Shown piece by piece: positions 52,520-60,041 of a stretch of DNA of 64,000 bases (within the stretch, counting starts at the first letter, position 1; each line of letters opens with the position of its first letter). The notes under the pieces are model-generated. The model was not told the DNA's origin and ran no database searches. It saw only the letters and a list, made by a program, of their open reading frames with translations. Source of the DNA: Halopiger goleimassiliensis (lineage in GTDB: Archaea > Halobacteriota > Halobacteria > Halobacteriales > Natrialbaceae); contig NZ_HG315690.1 in assembly GCF_000455345.1 (NCBI RefSeq), positions 712,815 to 776,814 on the forward strand. Reading direction: 5' to 3'. Both the position numbers and the translations under genes were made by a program.

Positions 52520-54776
52520 TTACTCTTGCTGTGCGTCGACGACCGCCACGCCCGCCAGGTTCACGATGTCTTTGACCTCGTCGCCGCGCTGGAGGACGTG
52601 GACCGGCTTGTCCATCCCGACCAGCATCGGGCCGATGGCGTCGGCCCCACCCAGCCGCTGGAGCAGTTTGTAGCCGATGTTGCCGGCCTCGAGGTTCGGG
52701 AAGACGAGCACGTTCGCAGGCTCCTCGAGTTCGGAGAAGCCGTACGTCCCTTCGAGGATGTCCTCGACGACGGCCGTATCAGCCTGCATCTCGCCGTCGA
52801 CCGGGAAATCGACCTCGGGATCGTCCTGGAGCATGCTCGCGGCGCGACGGGGCTTGCGGGTGCCCTCGTTGTCGACGCTGCCGAAGTTCGAGTACGAGAG
52901 CAAGGCCGCGCGCGGTTCGATGTTGAACCGCCGTGCGAGTTTGCCGGTCTGTTTCGTGACCTCGGCGAGGACCTCCTCGTCGGGCGACTGGTTGACCGTC
53001 GCGTCGGCGACGAACACGACGCGGTTCTTGAACGCCAGCATGTAGACGCCGGCGGCGTGATCGACGTCATCGGCCGTGCCGATCACCTGCAGCGGCGGCC
53101 GCAGCGCCGAGGGGTAGTGGTGGGACAGTCCCGTCAGCAGGGCGTCGGCGTCGTCCTGTTCGACCATCACGCTGCCGAAGTAGTTGGAGTCGCGCTCGAT
53201 GAGTTCGCCGGCCTCGGTCCGGGTGATCCCCTTCCGGGCGCGGAGTTCGTGAAGTCGGTCGGCGTAGTGTTCGTAGTCGCCGACCGACGGATCCGCTACG
53301 GTGGGGTCGAAGTCGAGGCCGAGGTTAGCGGCGGTCTGGCGGATCTCGCTCTCGTCGCCGATCAGGATCGGCAGGGCGATCCCCTGCTCCTGGATCTGGT
53401 AGGCCGCCCGAATCATCTTCTCGTTCTCGCCTTCGGACAGCGCGACCGTCTTGGGGTCGCTCTTGGCCTTGTTGAGGACGACGCGCATCATCTCGCGGGA
53501 CTTGCCGAGGCGGGCCTCGAGTTCCTCCTCGTAGGCCTCGAGGTCGATCTCGGTCCGGGCGGCACCGGACTCCATCGCGGCCTCGGCGATCGAGGGTGCG
53601 ACCCGGAAGAGGACGCGCGGATCGACCGGCTTCGGGATGATGTAGTCGGGACCGAACTGCAGCGGTTCGTCGCCGTAGGCCTTGACGACGGCGTCCGGGA
53701 CGTCCTCGCGGGCGAGTTCGGCCAGCGCCTCGGCGCAGGCGACTTTCATCTCCTCGTTGATCTCGGTCGCGCGGACGTCCAGCGCGCCGCGGAAGATAAA
53801 GGGGAACCCGAGGACGTTGTTGACCTGATTGGGGTAGTCCGAGCGGCCGGTCGCCATGATGACCGTGTCGTCACGGGCCGCCTTGGCTTCCTCGTAGCCG
53901 ATTTCGGGGTCGGGGTTGGCCATCGCGAAGACGATCGGATCGTCGGCCATCGACCGGACCATCTCCTGGTCGACGATGCCGCCGATCGAGAGGCCGACGA
54001 AGACGTCCGCCCCCGCCATCGCGTCCGCCAGATCGCCCTCCGGCACGTCGCGGGCGAACTGGCGTTTGTACTCGTTGACGTCGCCGCGGCGGGCGCGCTC
54101 CTCGGTGATGATCCCCGAGGAGTCACACATCGTGATGTTCCCCTTCTCGCAGCCGAGCGAGACGTAAAAGCGGGCGGTCGCGATCGCGCTCGCGCCGGCC
54201 CCCGAGAAGACGATCTCGAGGTCCTCGAGGTCCTTGCCGGCGATGTCGGCGGCGTTGAGCAGGGCCGCACCGGAGATGATCGCTGTCCCGTGCTGGTCGT
54301 CGTGGAAGACGGGGATGTCGATCTCCTCGCGCAGTCGCTCCTCGACGGTGAAACACTCCGGGGCCTTGATGTCCTCGAGATTGACTCCCCCCGAAGGTCG
54401 GTTCCATCATCTTGACGGCCTCGACGATCTTGTCGGGATCTGCCTCGTCGAGTTCCACGTCGAAGACGTCGATGTCCGCGAACCGCTTGAAGAGGACGCC
54501 TTTCCCCTCCATGACGGGCTTGGAGGCTTGAGCACCGATATCGCCGAGTCCCAGCACGGCCGATCCGTTCGAGACGACCCCGACGAGGTTGCCCTTCGCC
54601 GTGTACGTGTAGGCCTCCGTCTCGTCTGCATCGATGGCCGTACAGGGCGCAGCGACGCCCGGCGAGTACGCCAGCGAGAGATCGCGCTGCGTGTTCGTCG
54701 GTTTCGTCGTCGAAATCTCTATCTTTCCCGGTGGATCGGTCCGGTGGTAGTCGAGCGCGTCCTCGTCTAATCCCAT
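52520..54776 (-). pseudogene. maeB: NADP-type malic enzyme-phosphotransacetylase fusion, one-base frameshift
   Basis: The gene would encode about 751 residues: malic enzyme domains (N-terminal about 1-430, with [19 protein letters not shown] and [14 protein letters not shown]) fused to a phosphotransacetylase-like domain (about 440-751), the standard MaeB architecture. Malic enzyme makes pyruvate and CO2 from malate; the C-terminal half usually serves as an acetyl-CoA-sensing regulator. The frame shifts once in the C6 run at 54387-54392: with five C the protein reads [16 protein letters not shown], with six it becomes [13 protein letters not shown]. Total length is 3n+1. All other motifs look sound, so a sequencing error, a phase-variable run or a recent mutation are all possible. 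ATG 54776; TATA element at about 54800-54807. Confidence 0.9.
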
Positions 54777-54911
54777 ACAGGGACCACTATGGGCGATCAC
54801 TAAAAAGGATGCGAAGGGGTGTATCGACAATTGTCGATCTCACTGCTAATCCGCTGCTGGAGCGTTCGTGGTTTCGGCTATCGGATCACGTCACGGTCGA
54901 CGATTCGACCG

Positions 54912-54919
54912 TTTTATAC
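54912..54919 (+). promoter_or_regulatory. TATA box of coaD
   Basis: TTTTATAC is centred 27-28 nt upstream of the ATG at 54943, giving a leaderless coaD mRNA divergent from maeB. Confidence 0.6.
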
Positions 54920-54942
54920 GAACCGCGGGAGTGACGTGGGGT

Positions 54943-55410
54943 ATGGACGTCGCGCTTGGTGGGACGTTCGACCCCGTTCACGACGGTCACCGAAAACTGT
55001 TCGAACGGGCGTTCGAACTCGGGGACGTGACGGTCGGACTGACGAGCGACGACCTCGCACCCGAGACGCGATCCGTCGATCGACCGATCCGTCCCTTCGA
55101 CGAACGGCGGCAGGCCCTCGAGGACGAACTCGAATCGATCGCCCCAGACTACGACCGAACGTTCGAGGTTCGAAAACTCGAGTCGCCGACGGGCATCGCG
55201 ACCGAGCCGCAGTTCGACTATCTGGTCGTCTCACCGGAGACCAAAGACGGCGGAGAACGGATCAACGAGATCCGCCAGGAGCGCGGCCACGACCCGCTCG
55301 AGATCGTCGTCGTCCCCCACGTGCTCGCCGACGACGGCGACATCATCTCGAGCACGCGGATCGTTCAGGGCGAAATCGACGAACACGGGAACGTCGTCGA
55401 CGACGAATAA
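54943..55410 (+). CDS. coaD: Phosphopantetheine adenylyltransferase, archaeal type
   Basis: A 155-residue nucleotidyltransferase of the archaeal PPAT family, forming dephospho-CoA from 4'-phosphopantetheine and ATP. Motif ALGGTFDPVHDGHRKLF (residues 4-20) contains the HxGH-type signature; the second motif ISSTRIVQGEID is near residue 132. The archaeal form lacks the extra C-terminal part of some eukaryotic PPATs. ATG 54943 is supported by a TATA box at leaderless distance and by the motif's position; the upstream open frame is not needed. Confidence 0.92.
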   Translation: MDVALGGTFDPVHDGHRKLFERAFELGDVTVGLTSDDLAPETRSVDRPIRPFDERRQALEDELESIAPDYDRTFEVRKLESPTGIATEPQFDYLVVSPETKDGGERINEIRQERGHDPLEIVVVPHVLADDGDIISSTRIVQGEIDEHGNVVDDE

Positions 55411-55560
55411 CTCCCTTCGGCGGTCGCCCGTACACGCCGCGAACATGTCGGCTATTACCGATACGTACGTCCTACCGGTCGTTTTCGATATTGAACACTT
55501 ACGGTAGCCCTTCCAGAAATCAGGGTCACCGTGACCGACGAAACGGTCGCCGGCGTGGCC

Positions 55561-55869
55561 TTACCACTTCGGCGGCTCGAGTCCCGCGGCCTCGAGTCGG
55601 TCCTTCCAGCGGCTCTGAATCGAGAGCCGAGAGACCTCGGCGGCTTCGGCGACCGTACCCTGAGTCCGACCGTCGCCGGCGATCAACGACCCCGCATAGA
55701 GGGAGGCTGCGAGGACTGCACGCTTGGATCTGTCCGACTCGGGGACGTCCGTGAGGAAGAGATCGACCGCACAGGTGCGGGCCTCCGTCGAGAGATCGAG
55801 CCGATCGGCGACGTCCTCGAGTTCCTCGAGCCAGGGTTCGTAGGCGACTCGATCCCGTGCGCTGTGCAT
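55561..55869 (-). CDS. Small TFB-like single cyclin-fold protein
   Basis: A 102-residue protein resembling one cyclin-like repeat of transcription factor B (TFIIB). A helical first half (EPWLEELEDVADRLDLSTEA) precedes SKRAVLAASLYAGSLIAGDG and RTQGTVAEAAEVSRLSIQSR, which match the end of a TFB repeat including the HTH recognition helix. A zinc ribbon, B-finger and the second repeat are absent, so it cannot be a complete TFB. A TATA-like element (GTTTATTTCG, minus strand, about 55889-55898) lies 25 nt upstream of ATG 55869. It may bind BRE-like DNA or compete with TFB. Confidence 0.75.
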   Translation of the reverse strand: MHSARDRVAYEPWLEELEDVADRLDLSTEARTCAVDLFLTDVPESDRSKRAVLAASLYAGSLIAGDGRTQGTVAEAAEVSRLSIQSRWKDRLEAAGLEPPKW

Positions 55870-56093
55870 GGGGCACGGTAGTCGGGCGATCGAAATAAAC
55901 GTCCGGAATAGGCGTGCTAACAATCCGCACCCTAAACCCCAACATCCTGCTACTCGCTCCAAGGACCGGCTACGAATCGAACGACACCGTCGGGTTCCTG
56001 CAGTGTCTCGACTAGGAGACGACTACTTAAGCCCCGGAGCCACCAACCGGGAGACGACGCCAGTCGCCCGCCACGTTCGGGCCCGCGTCCGCC

Positions 56094-56267
56094 ATGAAGG
56101 AGCCAACCTGCAAGCTGGTCTGTACCGGTTGCGGCCTCGAGATGCCGTATCGGGATCGATCGCTGGCCGAACAGGCTGCGGAACTCCATCAGCTTCGGGA
56201 CCCGGAACACGTGACGTTCATCGTTCCCCCCGACTGGTCGCCCGAGGAGCCAGTGAAACACACGTAG
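56094..56267 (+). CDS. Small CxxC protein (57 aa)
   Basis: A 57-residue protein, MKEPTCKLVCTGCGLEMPYR..., with one Cys6 plus a CTGC pair at 10-13 and a His-containing C-terminal half (AAELHQLRDPEHVTFIVPP). It resembles a small C2H2/C3H-like finger. TATA-like ACTTAAG at 56025-56031 lies about 66 nt upstream, so a short leader is possible. It ends 47 bp before the tRNA. Not in any recognised family. Confidence 0.55.
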   Translation: MKEPTCKLVCTGCGLEMPYRDRSLAEQAAELHQLRDPEHVTFIVPPDWSPEEPVKHT

Positions 56268-56313
56268 TGCGGATCGACAGGTTCTTACTCGGTTCGTGAA
56301 AATCCGTGTGTGA

Positions 56314-56398
56314 GCGCGGGTAGCCAAGCTAGGCCAACGGCGCAGCGCTTAGGACGCTGTCCCGTAGGGGTCCGCCGGTTCGAATCCGGTCCCGCGCA
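56314..56398 (+). tRNA. tRNA-Leu (anticodon TAG)
   Basis: An 85-nt cloverleaf with the long variable arm of tRNA-Leu. Acceptor stem GCGCGGG pairs with CCCGCGC (56391-56397), discriminator A at 56398. D-arm from 56322; anticodon stem CAGCG/CGCTG around loop CTTAGGA, anticodon TAG at 56350-56352 reading CUA codons. T-arm is CCGG-TTCGAAT-CCGG. No intron and no encoded CCA. A TTCTTA-like element about 30 nt upstream may be its promoter. Confidence 0.95.
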
Positions 56399-56428
56399 TT
56401 CTCCGCGAACAACTCCGTGAGCGGAGAA
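56399..56428 (+). terminator. Hairpin immediately after the tRNA
   Basis: TTCTCCGC (56399-56406) and GCGGAGAA (56421-56428) form a perfect 8-bp stem with a 14-nt loop, starting directly at the tRNA discriminator base. It may be a processing or termination element of the tRNA precursor. No T-run follows. Confidence 0.6.
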
Positions 56429-56438
56429 TGCGATCAGC

Positions 56439-56524
56439 GGATTCGAACCAGACGAGTCGCAGCGGCCGAACGAAGTGAGGCCGACCGTCTCGGCGAGGTT
56501 CGAATCCGGTCCCGGTCCCGCGCA
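56439..56524 (+). repeat. Nested inverted repeats plus a copy of the tRNA 3' end
   Basis: Outer stem GGATTCGAACC (56439-56449) and GGTTCGAATCC (56497-56507), 11 bp; then AGACG (56450-56454) with CGTCT (56486-56490); and inner stem CGGCC (56463-56467) with GGCCG (56479-56483). The right arm runs into GGTCCCGGTCCCGCGCA up to 56524. This repeats the tRNA T-loop to discriminator (56377-56398) with one extra GGTCCC. The rest of the gap to 56716 (about 190 bp) shows no gene. Confidence 0.75.
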
Positions 56525-56716
56525 CGCTCCACGAACTCGTGAGAGACCAACCAGGCGTACTACCGAGTACTCGAGCGACCGGTGAAAGAAGCCAGTTTTA
56601 GCTGCGTCCGTCTGATCGGGATGAGTGGAGAGTAGTCACGCTGGCGTCGGGCGCTCGCTGGCACCCCTTCCGATCGAACGGAAAGTTGATAGATCGGCAG
56701 GGCCACGTCCGGACGT

Positions 56717-56944
56717 ATGGGACGATACGGGAATCTCGAGTACGCGTTTCTGACCAAGACCGGTTTCCTGGTCGGGGCCGGAATGTTCGCCCTGGGTGCG
56801 CTCGGCGAGATCGTCGGCCGGTTCGTGTTCCACGGCCTCCCCGGCTGGGAACACCTCCTCTTTATGTACGCCGAAGGCCTCGGAATTCTCGTCGGGTTGT
56901 TCTCGGTCCTGCTGTTCGGGATCGTCCTGCCGCTGACGGAGTAA
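56717..56944 (+). CDS. Small membrane protein (75 aa)
   Basis: A 75-residue protein with two hydrophobic segments (GFLVGAGMFALGALGEIVGR and GLGILVGLFSVLLFGIVLPL) joined by a His/Trp-containing loop (FVFHGLPGWEHLLFMYAEG). A polar N terminus begins MGRYGNLEYAFLTK. I recognise it as a conserved haloarchaeal small membrane protein. A TATA-like AAAGTTGATAG (about 56681-56691) fits a leaderless start. Function unknown. Confidence 0.7.
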   Translation: MGRYGNLEYAFLTKTGFLVGAGMFALGALGEIVGRFVFHGLPGWEHLLFMYAEGLGILVGLFSVLLFGIVLPLTE

Positions 56945-57111
56945 CCGCAGCCTTCGGCGTCCGGATCCGACGAGACGTGGCTCGATCGAAGCTGGCAGCT
57001 TCGTTCACGAACGGTTCACGTTCGATACACTCGAGTGAATCCGGAACAAGCGGCGGACGTGTGGCAGACGCTCCAAAACGCTTATTCAAGCGCGCACGAC
57101 TTGTATGAGCA

Positions 57112-57924
57112 ATGGCCGGAGTAGACGACGTGTTCGGGGACCTCGTCTCGGGTGTCGACGCAGTATTACTCTTCGGACCGAGCGGGTCGTACTACGAACG
57201 GTTCACGGATCTCGAGGAGCTGGACGTGATCGTCGTCGGGACCGAAAACGACGTCGGCGCGGAGACGTTCGTCGAACTCCCGCTCGAGTTCGCGGAAGTC
57301 GCCGAACGGGTTCGCTTCGGTCTCGAAGGAGCGCTGGAACAGGGCGTCATCGAGGACGGCGACGAACTGGCGTGCGCGACGAGCGTCTTCGAGGACGAGA
57401 TCGATACGGTCTCGCGGGTGCGGGCGAACGCCGACGCCCACACCGGCATCTACGACCTGTTCGCGAAATCCCGGCCCGAGCCCGAGGTCATCAAGTCGGT
57501 GCTCGAGCTGGCGATCGAACTCGGGAAGAAGGGCCAGAAGGGCAAACCCGTCGGCGCGCTGTTCGTCGTCGGCGACGCCGGCAAGGTGATGAACAAGTCC
57601 CGCCCGCTGTCGTACAACCCCTTCGAGAAGTCCCACGTCCACGTCGGCGATCCGATCGTGAACGTGATGCTGAAGGAGTTCTCGCGGCTCGACGGCGCGT
57701 TCGTCATCTCCGACGCGGGCAAGATCGTCTCGGCGTACCGCTACCTCGAGCCGTCCGCGGAGGGCGTCGACATTCCGAAAGGACTCGGCGCGAGGCACAT
57801 GGCCGGCGGCGCGATCACGCGGGATACGAACGCGATCGCGATCGTCCTCTCGGAGAGCGACGGCCTCGTGCGGGCGTTCAAAGGCGGCGAACTCATCCTG
57901 GAGGTCGACCCGGAGGCGTACTGA
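57112..57924 (+). CDS. dacZ: Diadenylate cyclase DacZ
   Basis: A 270-residue archaeal DacZ-type enzyme making c-di-AMP from two ATP. N-terminal alpha/beta domain about 1-115, then the DisA_N (DAC) domain. Motifs: DGA at 194-196 (SRLDGAFVIS) and the RHR-equivalent, here RHM at 228-230 (GARHMAGGAIT). In haloarchaea c-di-AMP controls osmotic balance, and the enzyme is tied to a mechanosensitive channel. That pairing is seen here: the MscS gene starts one base after its stop. TATA element at about 57081-57087 is 28 nt upstream. Confidence 0.92.
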   Translation: MAGVDDVFGDLVSGVDAVLLFGPSGSYYERFTDLEELDVIVVGTENDVGAETFVELPLEFAEVAERVRFGLEGALEQGVIEDGDELACATSVFEDEIDTVSRVRANADAHTGIYDLFAKSRPEPEVIKSVLELAIELGKKGQKGKPVGALFVVGDAGKVMNKSRPLSYNPFEKSHVHVGDPIVNVMLKEFSRLDGAFVISDAGKIVSAYRYLEPSAEGVDIPKGLGARHMAGGAITRDTNAIAIVLSESDGLVRAFKGGELILEVDPEAY

Positions 57925-57925
57925 T

Positions 57926-58690
57926 ATGGACTGGCAGACGTTGATCGACGAACCGGCCGTCATCGCGGCCGCGGTCCTCGTGTTGGGGCTGGTCGTCGGC
58001 TACCTCGTCGGCCGCCTCAACAAGGAGTTGCTCTCGGCCTCGGGCGTCCCCGAGGCGGTCGAGGGAACCCCCTTCGAGCGGACGGCCCAGTCGCTGGGCA
58101 CCTCGACGGTCGAGATCGTCGCCCGCCTGAGTTCGTGGTTCATCTACGGGATCGCCGTCCTGACGGCGATCCACATCGCCCAGTTGCTCGACACCGACGC
58201 CTTCTGGTTTCGGGTCACGCAGTTCGTCCCGCAGGTGTTCATCGCCGTCCTCGTGCTCATTCTCGGGTTCATCGTCGCGGACAAGTGCGAACTGATCGTC
58301 AGCGAGTACCTCCGGGGCGTCAAACTCCCCGAGGTCTCGGTCATCCCCAGACTCGTCAAGTACGCCGTCCTCTACGTGACCTTTTTGATCGCGCTGGGCC
58401 AGATCGGCGTCTACATCTTCCCGCTGGTGATCCTGCTCGCGATCATCGCCGCCGGTGCCGTCGTCGTCGGCGCGTTCGCGTTCAAGGACTTCCTCGTCTC
58501 GAGCGCCGCGGGGATCTACCTGCTGCTCAACCAGCCCTACGGGATCGGCGACGAGATCAGGATCGGCGACCAGTCAGGAATCGTCCAGGAGGTCGACCTC
58601 TTCGTGACGAAGATCGAGGACGAGTCCGAGGAGTACATCGTTCCCAACCGAAAGGTGTTCGAGGACGAGATCGTCCGCATCCGGGAGTAG
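57926..58690 (+). CDS. MscS-family mechanosensitive channel
   Basis: A 254-residue small-conductance mechanosensitive channel. Four to five N-terminal helices (about 10-30, 70-90, 100-122, 140-160, 165-190), pore-lining TM3-like segment AAGAVVVGAFAFKDFLVSSA, and the beta domain marked by QPYGIGDEIRIGDQSGIVQE and VDLFVTKIEDESEEYIVPNR. The C-terminal alpha/beta domain of bacterial MscS is short here. Starts two bases after dacZ, so the pair is one transcript. It opens on hypo-osmotic shock. Confidence 0.92.
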   Translation: MDWQTLIDEPAVIAAAVLVLGLVVGYLVGRLNKELLSASGVPEAVEGTPFERTAQSLGTSTVEIVARLSSWFIYGIAVLTAIHIAQLLDTDAFWFRVTQFVPQVFIAVLVLILGFIVADKCELIVSEYLRGVKLPEVSVIPRLVKYAVLYVTFLIALGQIGVYIFPLVILLAIIAAGAVVVGAFAFKDFLVSSAAGIYLLLNQPYGIGDEIRIGDQSGIVQEVDLFVTKIEDESEEYIVPNRKVFEDEIVRIRE

Positions 58691-58694
58691 CCGC

Positions 58695-59516
58695 TCACTC
58701 GAGCGAGAGGCCCGCGTGCCAGCGGTCAGCACCGACCTCGCGTTTCTTGGCGTCCATCTTCGCGAGCAGGTGGGTCGCGAGCGTCGCGGTCTCGGCGGCC
58801 TTCGACTCGCCCTCCGTGGCGAACTCGCCGGTCTCCCGGTTCGCGTAGACGGTACAGACGGCCCCCGCACGGAGGCCGTAGAGGTTCGCGAGCGTGAAGA
58901 TGGCGCTCGCTTCCATCTCGATGTTCTTGACGTTGGCCTCCTTCAGCTGGGCGACCAACTCCTCGGAGCCGGCGGCCTCGAAACCCTCGTAGCCAGGCCG
59001 TCCCTGACCGGCGTAGAAGGAGTCGGCGCTCATCGTGATACCGGTGTGGTAGTCGTAGCCGAGCCGTTCGGCGGCCGCGATCAGCGCCGAGACGACCTCG
59101 TGGTCCGCCGTAGCGGGGTAATCCTCGCGGACGTACTCGTCGCTGGTGCCCTCCTGTCGGACCGCGCCCGTGCTGATCACGAGGTCGCCGACGTCCATCT
59201 CGGCCTGGAGCGCGCCACACGAGCCCACGCGGATGAACGTCTCGACCCCGACGCGGGCCAGTTCCTCGACCGCGATCGCCGCGGACGGGCTGCCGATCCC
59301 CGTCGACGTGACCGAGATGGGCGTCCCCTCGGTCGTCCCCGTCGCCGTCCGGTACTCGCGGTGGTGGGCTCGCTCCTCGTGATCGTCCCAGTGGGCGACG
59401 ATCTTCTCGAGGCGCTCGGGATTGCCCGGCAACAGCACGGTTTCGGCCACGTCGTCGGGCGCGACCTCGAGGTGGTACTGTACGTCCGCGTTGGGATCTT
59501 CGCTGTCGCGTGCCAT
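58695..59516 (-). CDS. udp: Nucleoside phosphorylase (uridine phosphorylase type)
   Basis: A 273-residue hexameric PNP/UDP family member. Phosphate-binding LPGNPERLEKIV, GTPISVTSTGIGSPSAAIAV, VGSCGALQAEMDVGDLVIST, the nucleoside segment NVKNIEMEASAIFTLANLYG, and AVCTVYANRETGEFATEGES. It splits a nucleoside with phosphate to base and ribose 1-phosphate; uridine preference is inferred from overall resemblance. Convergent with the MscS gene (four bases between stops) and divergent from the DUF488-like gene. Confidence 0.88.
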   Translation of the reverse strand: MARDSEDPNADVQYHLEVAPDDVAETVLLPGNPERLEKIVAHWDDHEERAHHREYRTATGTTEGTPISVTSTGIGSPSAAIAVEELARVGVETFIRVGSCGALQAEMDVGDLVISTGAVRQEGTSDEYVREDYPATADHEVVSALIAAAERLGYDYHTGITMSADSFYAGQGRPGYEGFEAAGSEELVAQLKEANVKNIEMEASAIFTLANLYGLRAGAVCTVYANRETGEFATEGESKAAETATLATHLLAKMDAKKREVGADRWHAGLSLE

Positions 59517-59543
59517 CGAATATCGGCGATTCGAACCGACGCC

Positions 59544-59552
59544 GAATATAAC
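59544..59552. promoter_or_regulatory. Shared TATA-like element for two divergent genes
   Basis: GAATATAAC is the only AT-rich site in the 59-bp gap between the ATG at 59516 (minus) and the ATG at 59576 (plus). It lies 28 nt from the plus start and about 32 nt from the minus start, so one element could serve both leaderless transcripts. Confidence 0.5.
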
Positions 59553-59575
59553 TGCTGGACGCGCCTACGGTCGGT

Positions 59576-60010
59576 ATGGACCGCGGACGGCTGACCGACA
59601 CGTATCTCGCAGCACTCCAGCACGACCTGGCGGACCTGCCGGCGGGGACGACGCTCGTCGGCGTCGTTCGCAAACCCGCGCCGTGGTTCCACGGCACCGT
59701 CGACGAGAATCACCCCGAACTCGGGCCGCCCGAAGCCCTGCTCGAGTCCTTCCGCGAGACCGAGGAGGACCTGAAGCTGCGCGGCCTCTGCGAGGAGGGC
59801 GCACACAACGCCGCCTGGGATGAGCTCGAGTTCGAAGCCGCGTATCGCGACCACCTCGAGTCGTCCGCGGATGCGAGGGCGGCGCTCGCGGACCTCGAGA
59901 ATCGACTCGAGTCGGGCGAGCCGCTGACGCTCGTCTGTTACGAGAACACGGCGAAGAAACGGTGTCACCGGACGATTCTGCGGGACGTGCTCGAGCAGCG
60001 CCGTTCCTAA
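59576..60010 (+). CDS. DUF488-like protein
   Basis: A 144-residue protein, mostly helical, with an N-terminal beta strand (TTLVGVVRKPAPWFHGTVDE). Its C terminus, LTLVCYENTAKKRCHRTILR, has the Cys/His pattern that ends DUF488 proteins (CxE...CHR). The DUF488 fold is of unknown function; a nucleotide or nucleic-acid role is possible. Shares its promoter element with the nucleoside phosphorylase gene. Confidence 0.7.
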   Translation: MDRGRLTDTYLAALQHDLADLPAGTTLVGVVRKPAPWFHGTVDENHPELGPPEALLESFRETEEDLKLRGLCEEGAHNAAWDELEFEAAYRDHLESSADARAALADLENRLESGEPLTLVCYENTAKKRCHRTILRDVLEQRRS

Positions 60011-60041
60011 TTTCCCGCCAGTGACGGCGGTCGCGGCCGGC

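Noticed and set aside
52049-54415. 788-residue plus-strand open frame
   Set aside because: Shadow of maeB and the propeller gene on the minus strand; Arg/Val/Asp-rich composition with no domain and opposite to strong homologues.
56501-56524. A second tRNA gene after tRNA-Leu
   Set aside because: Only the T-arm and 3' acceptor half recur; D-arm and anticodon arm are missing.
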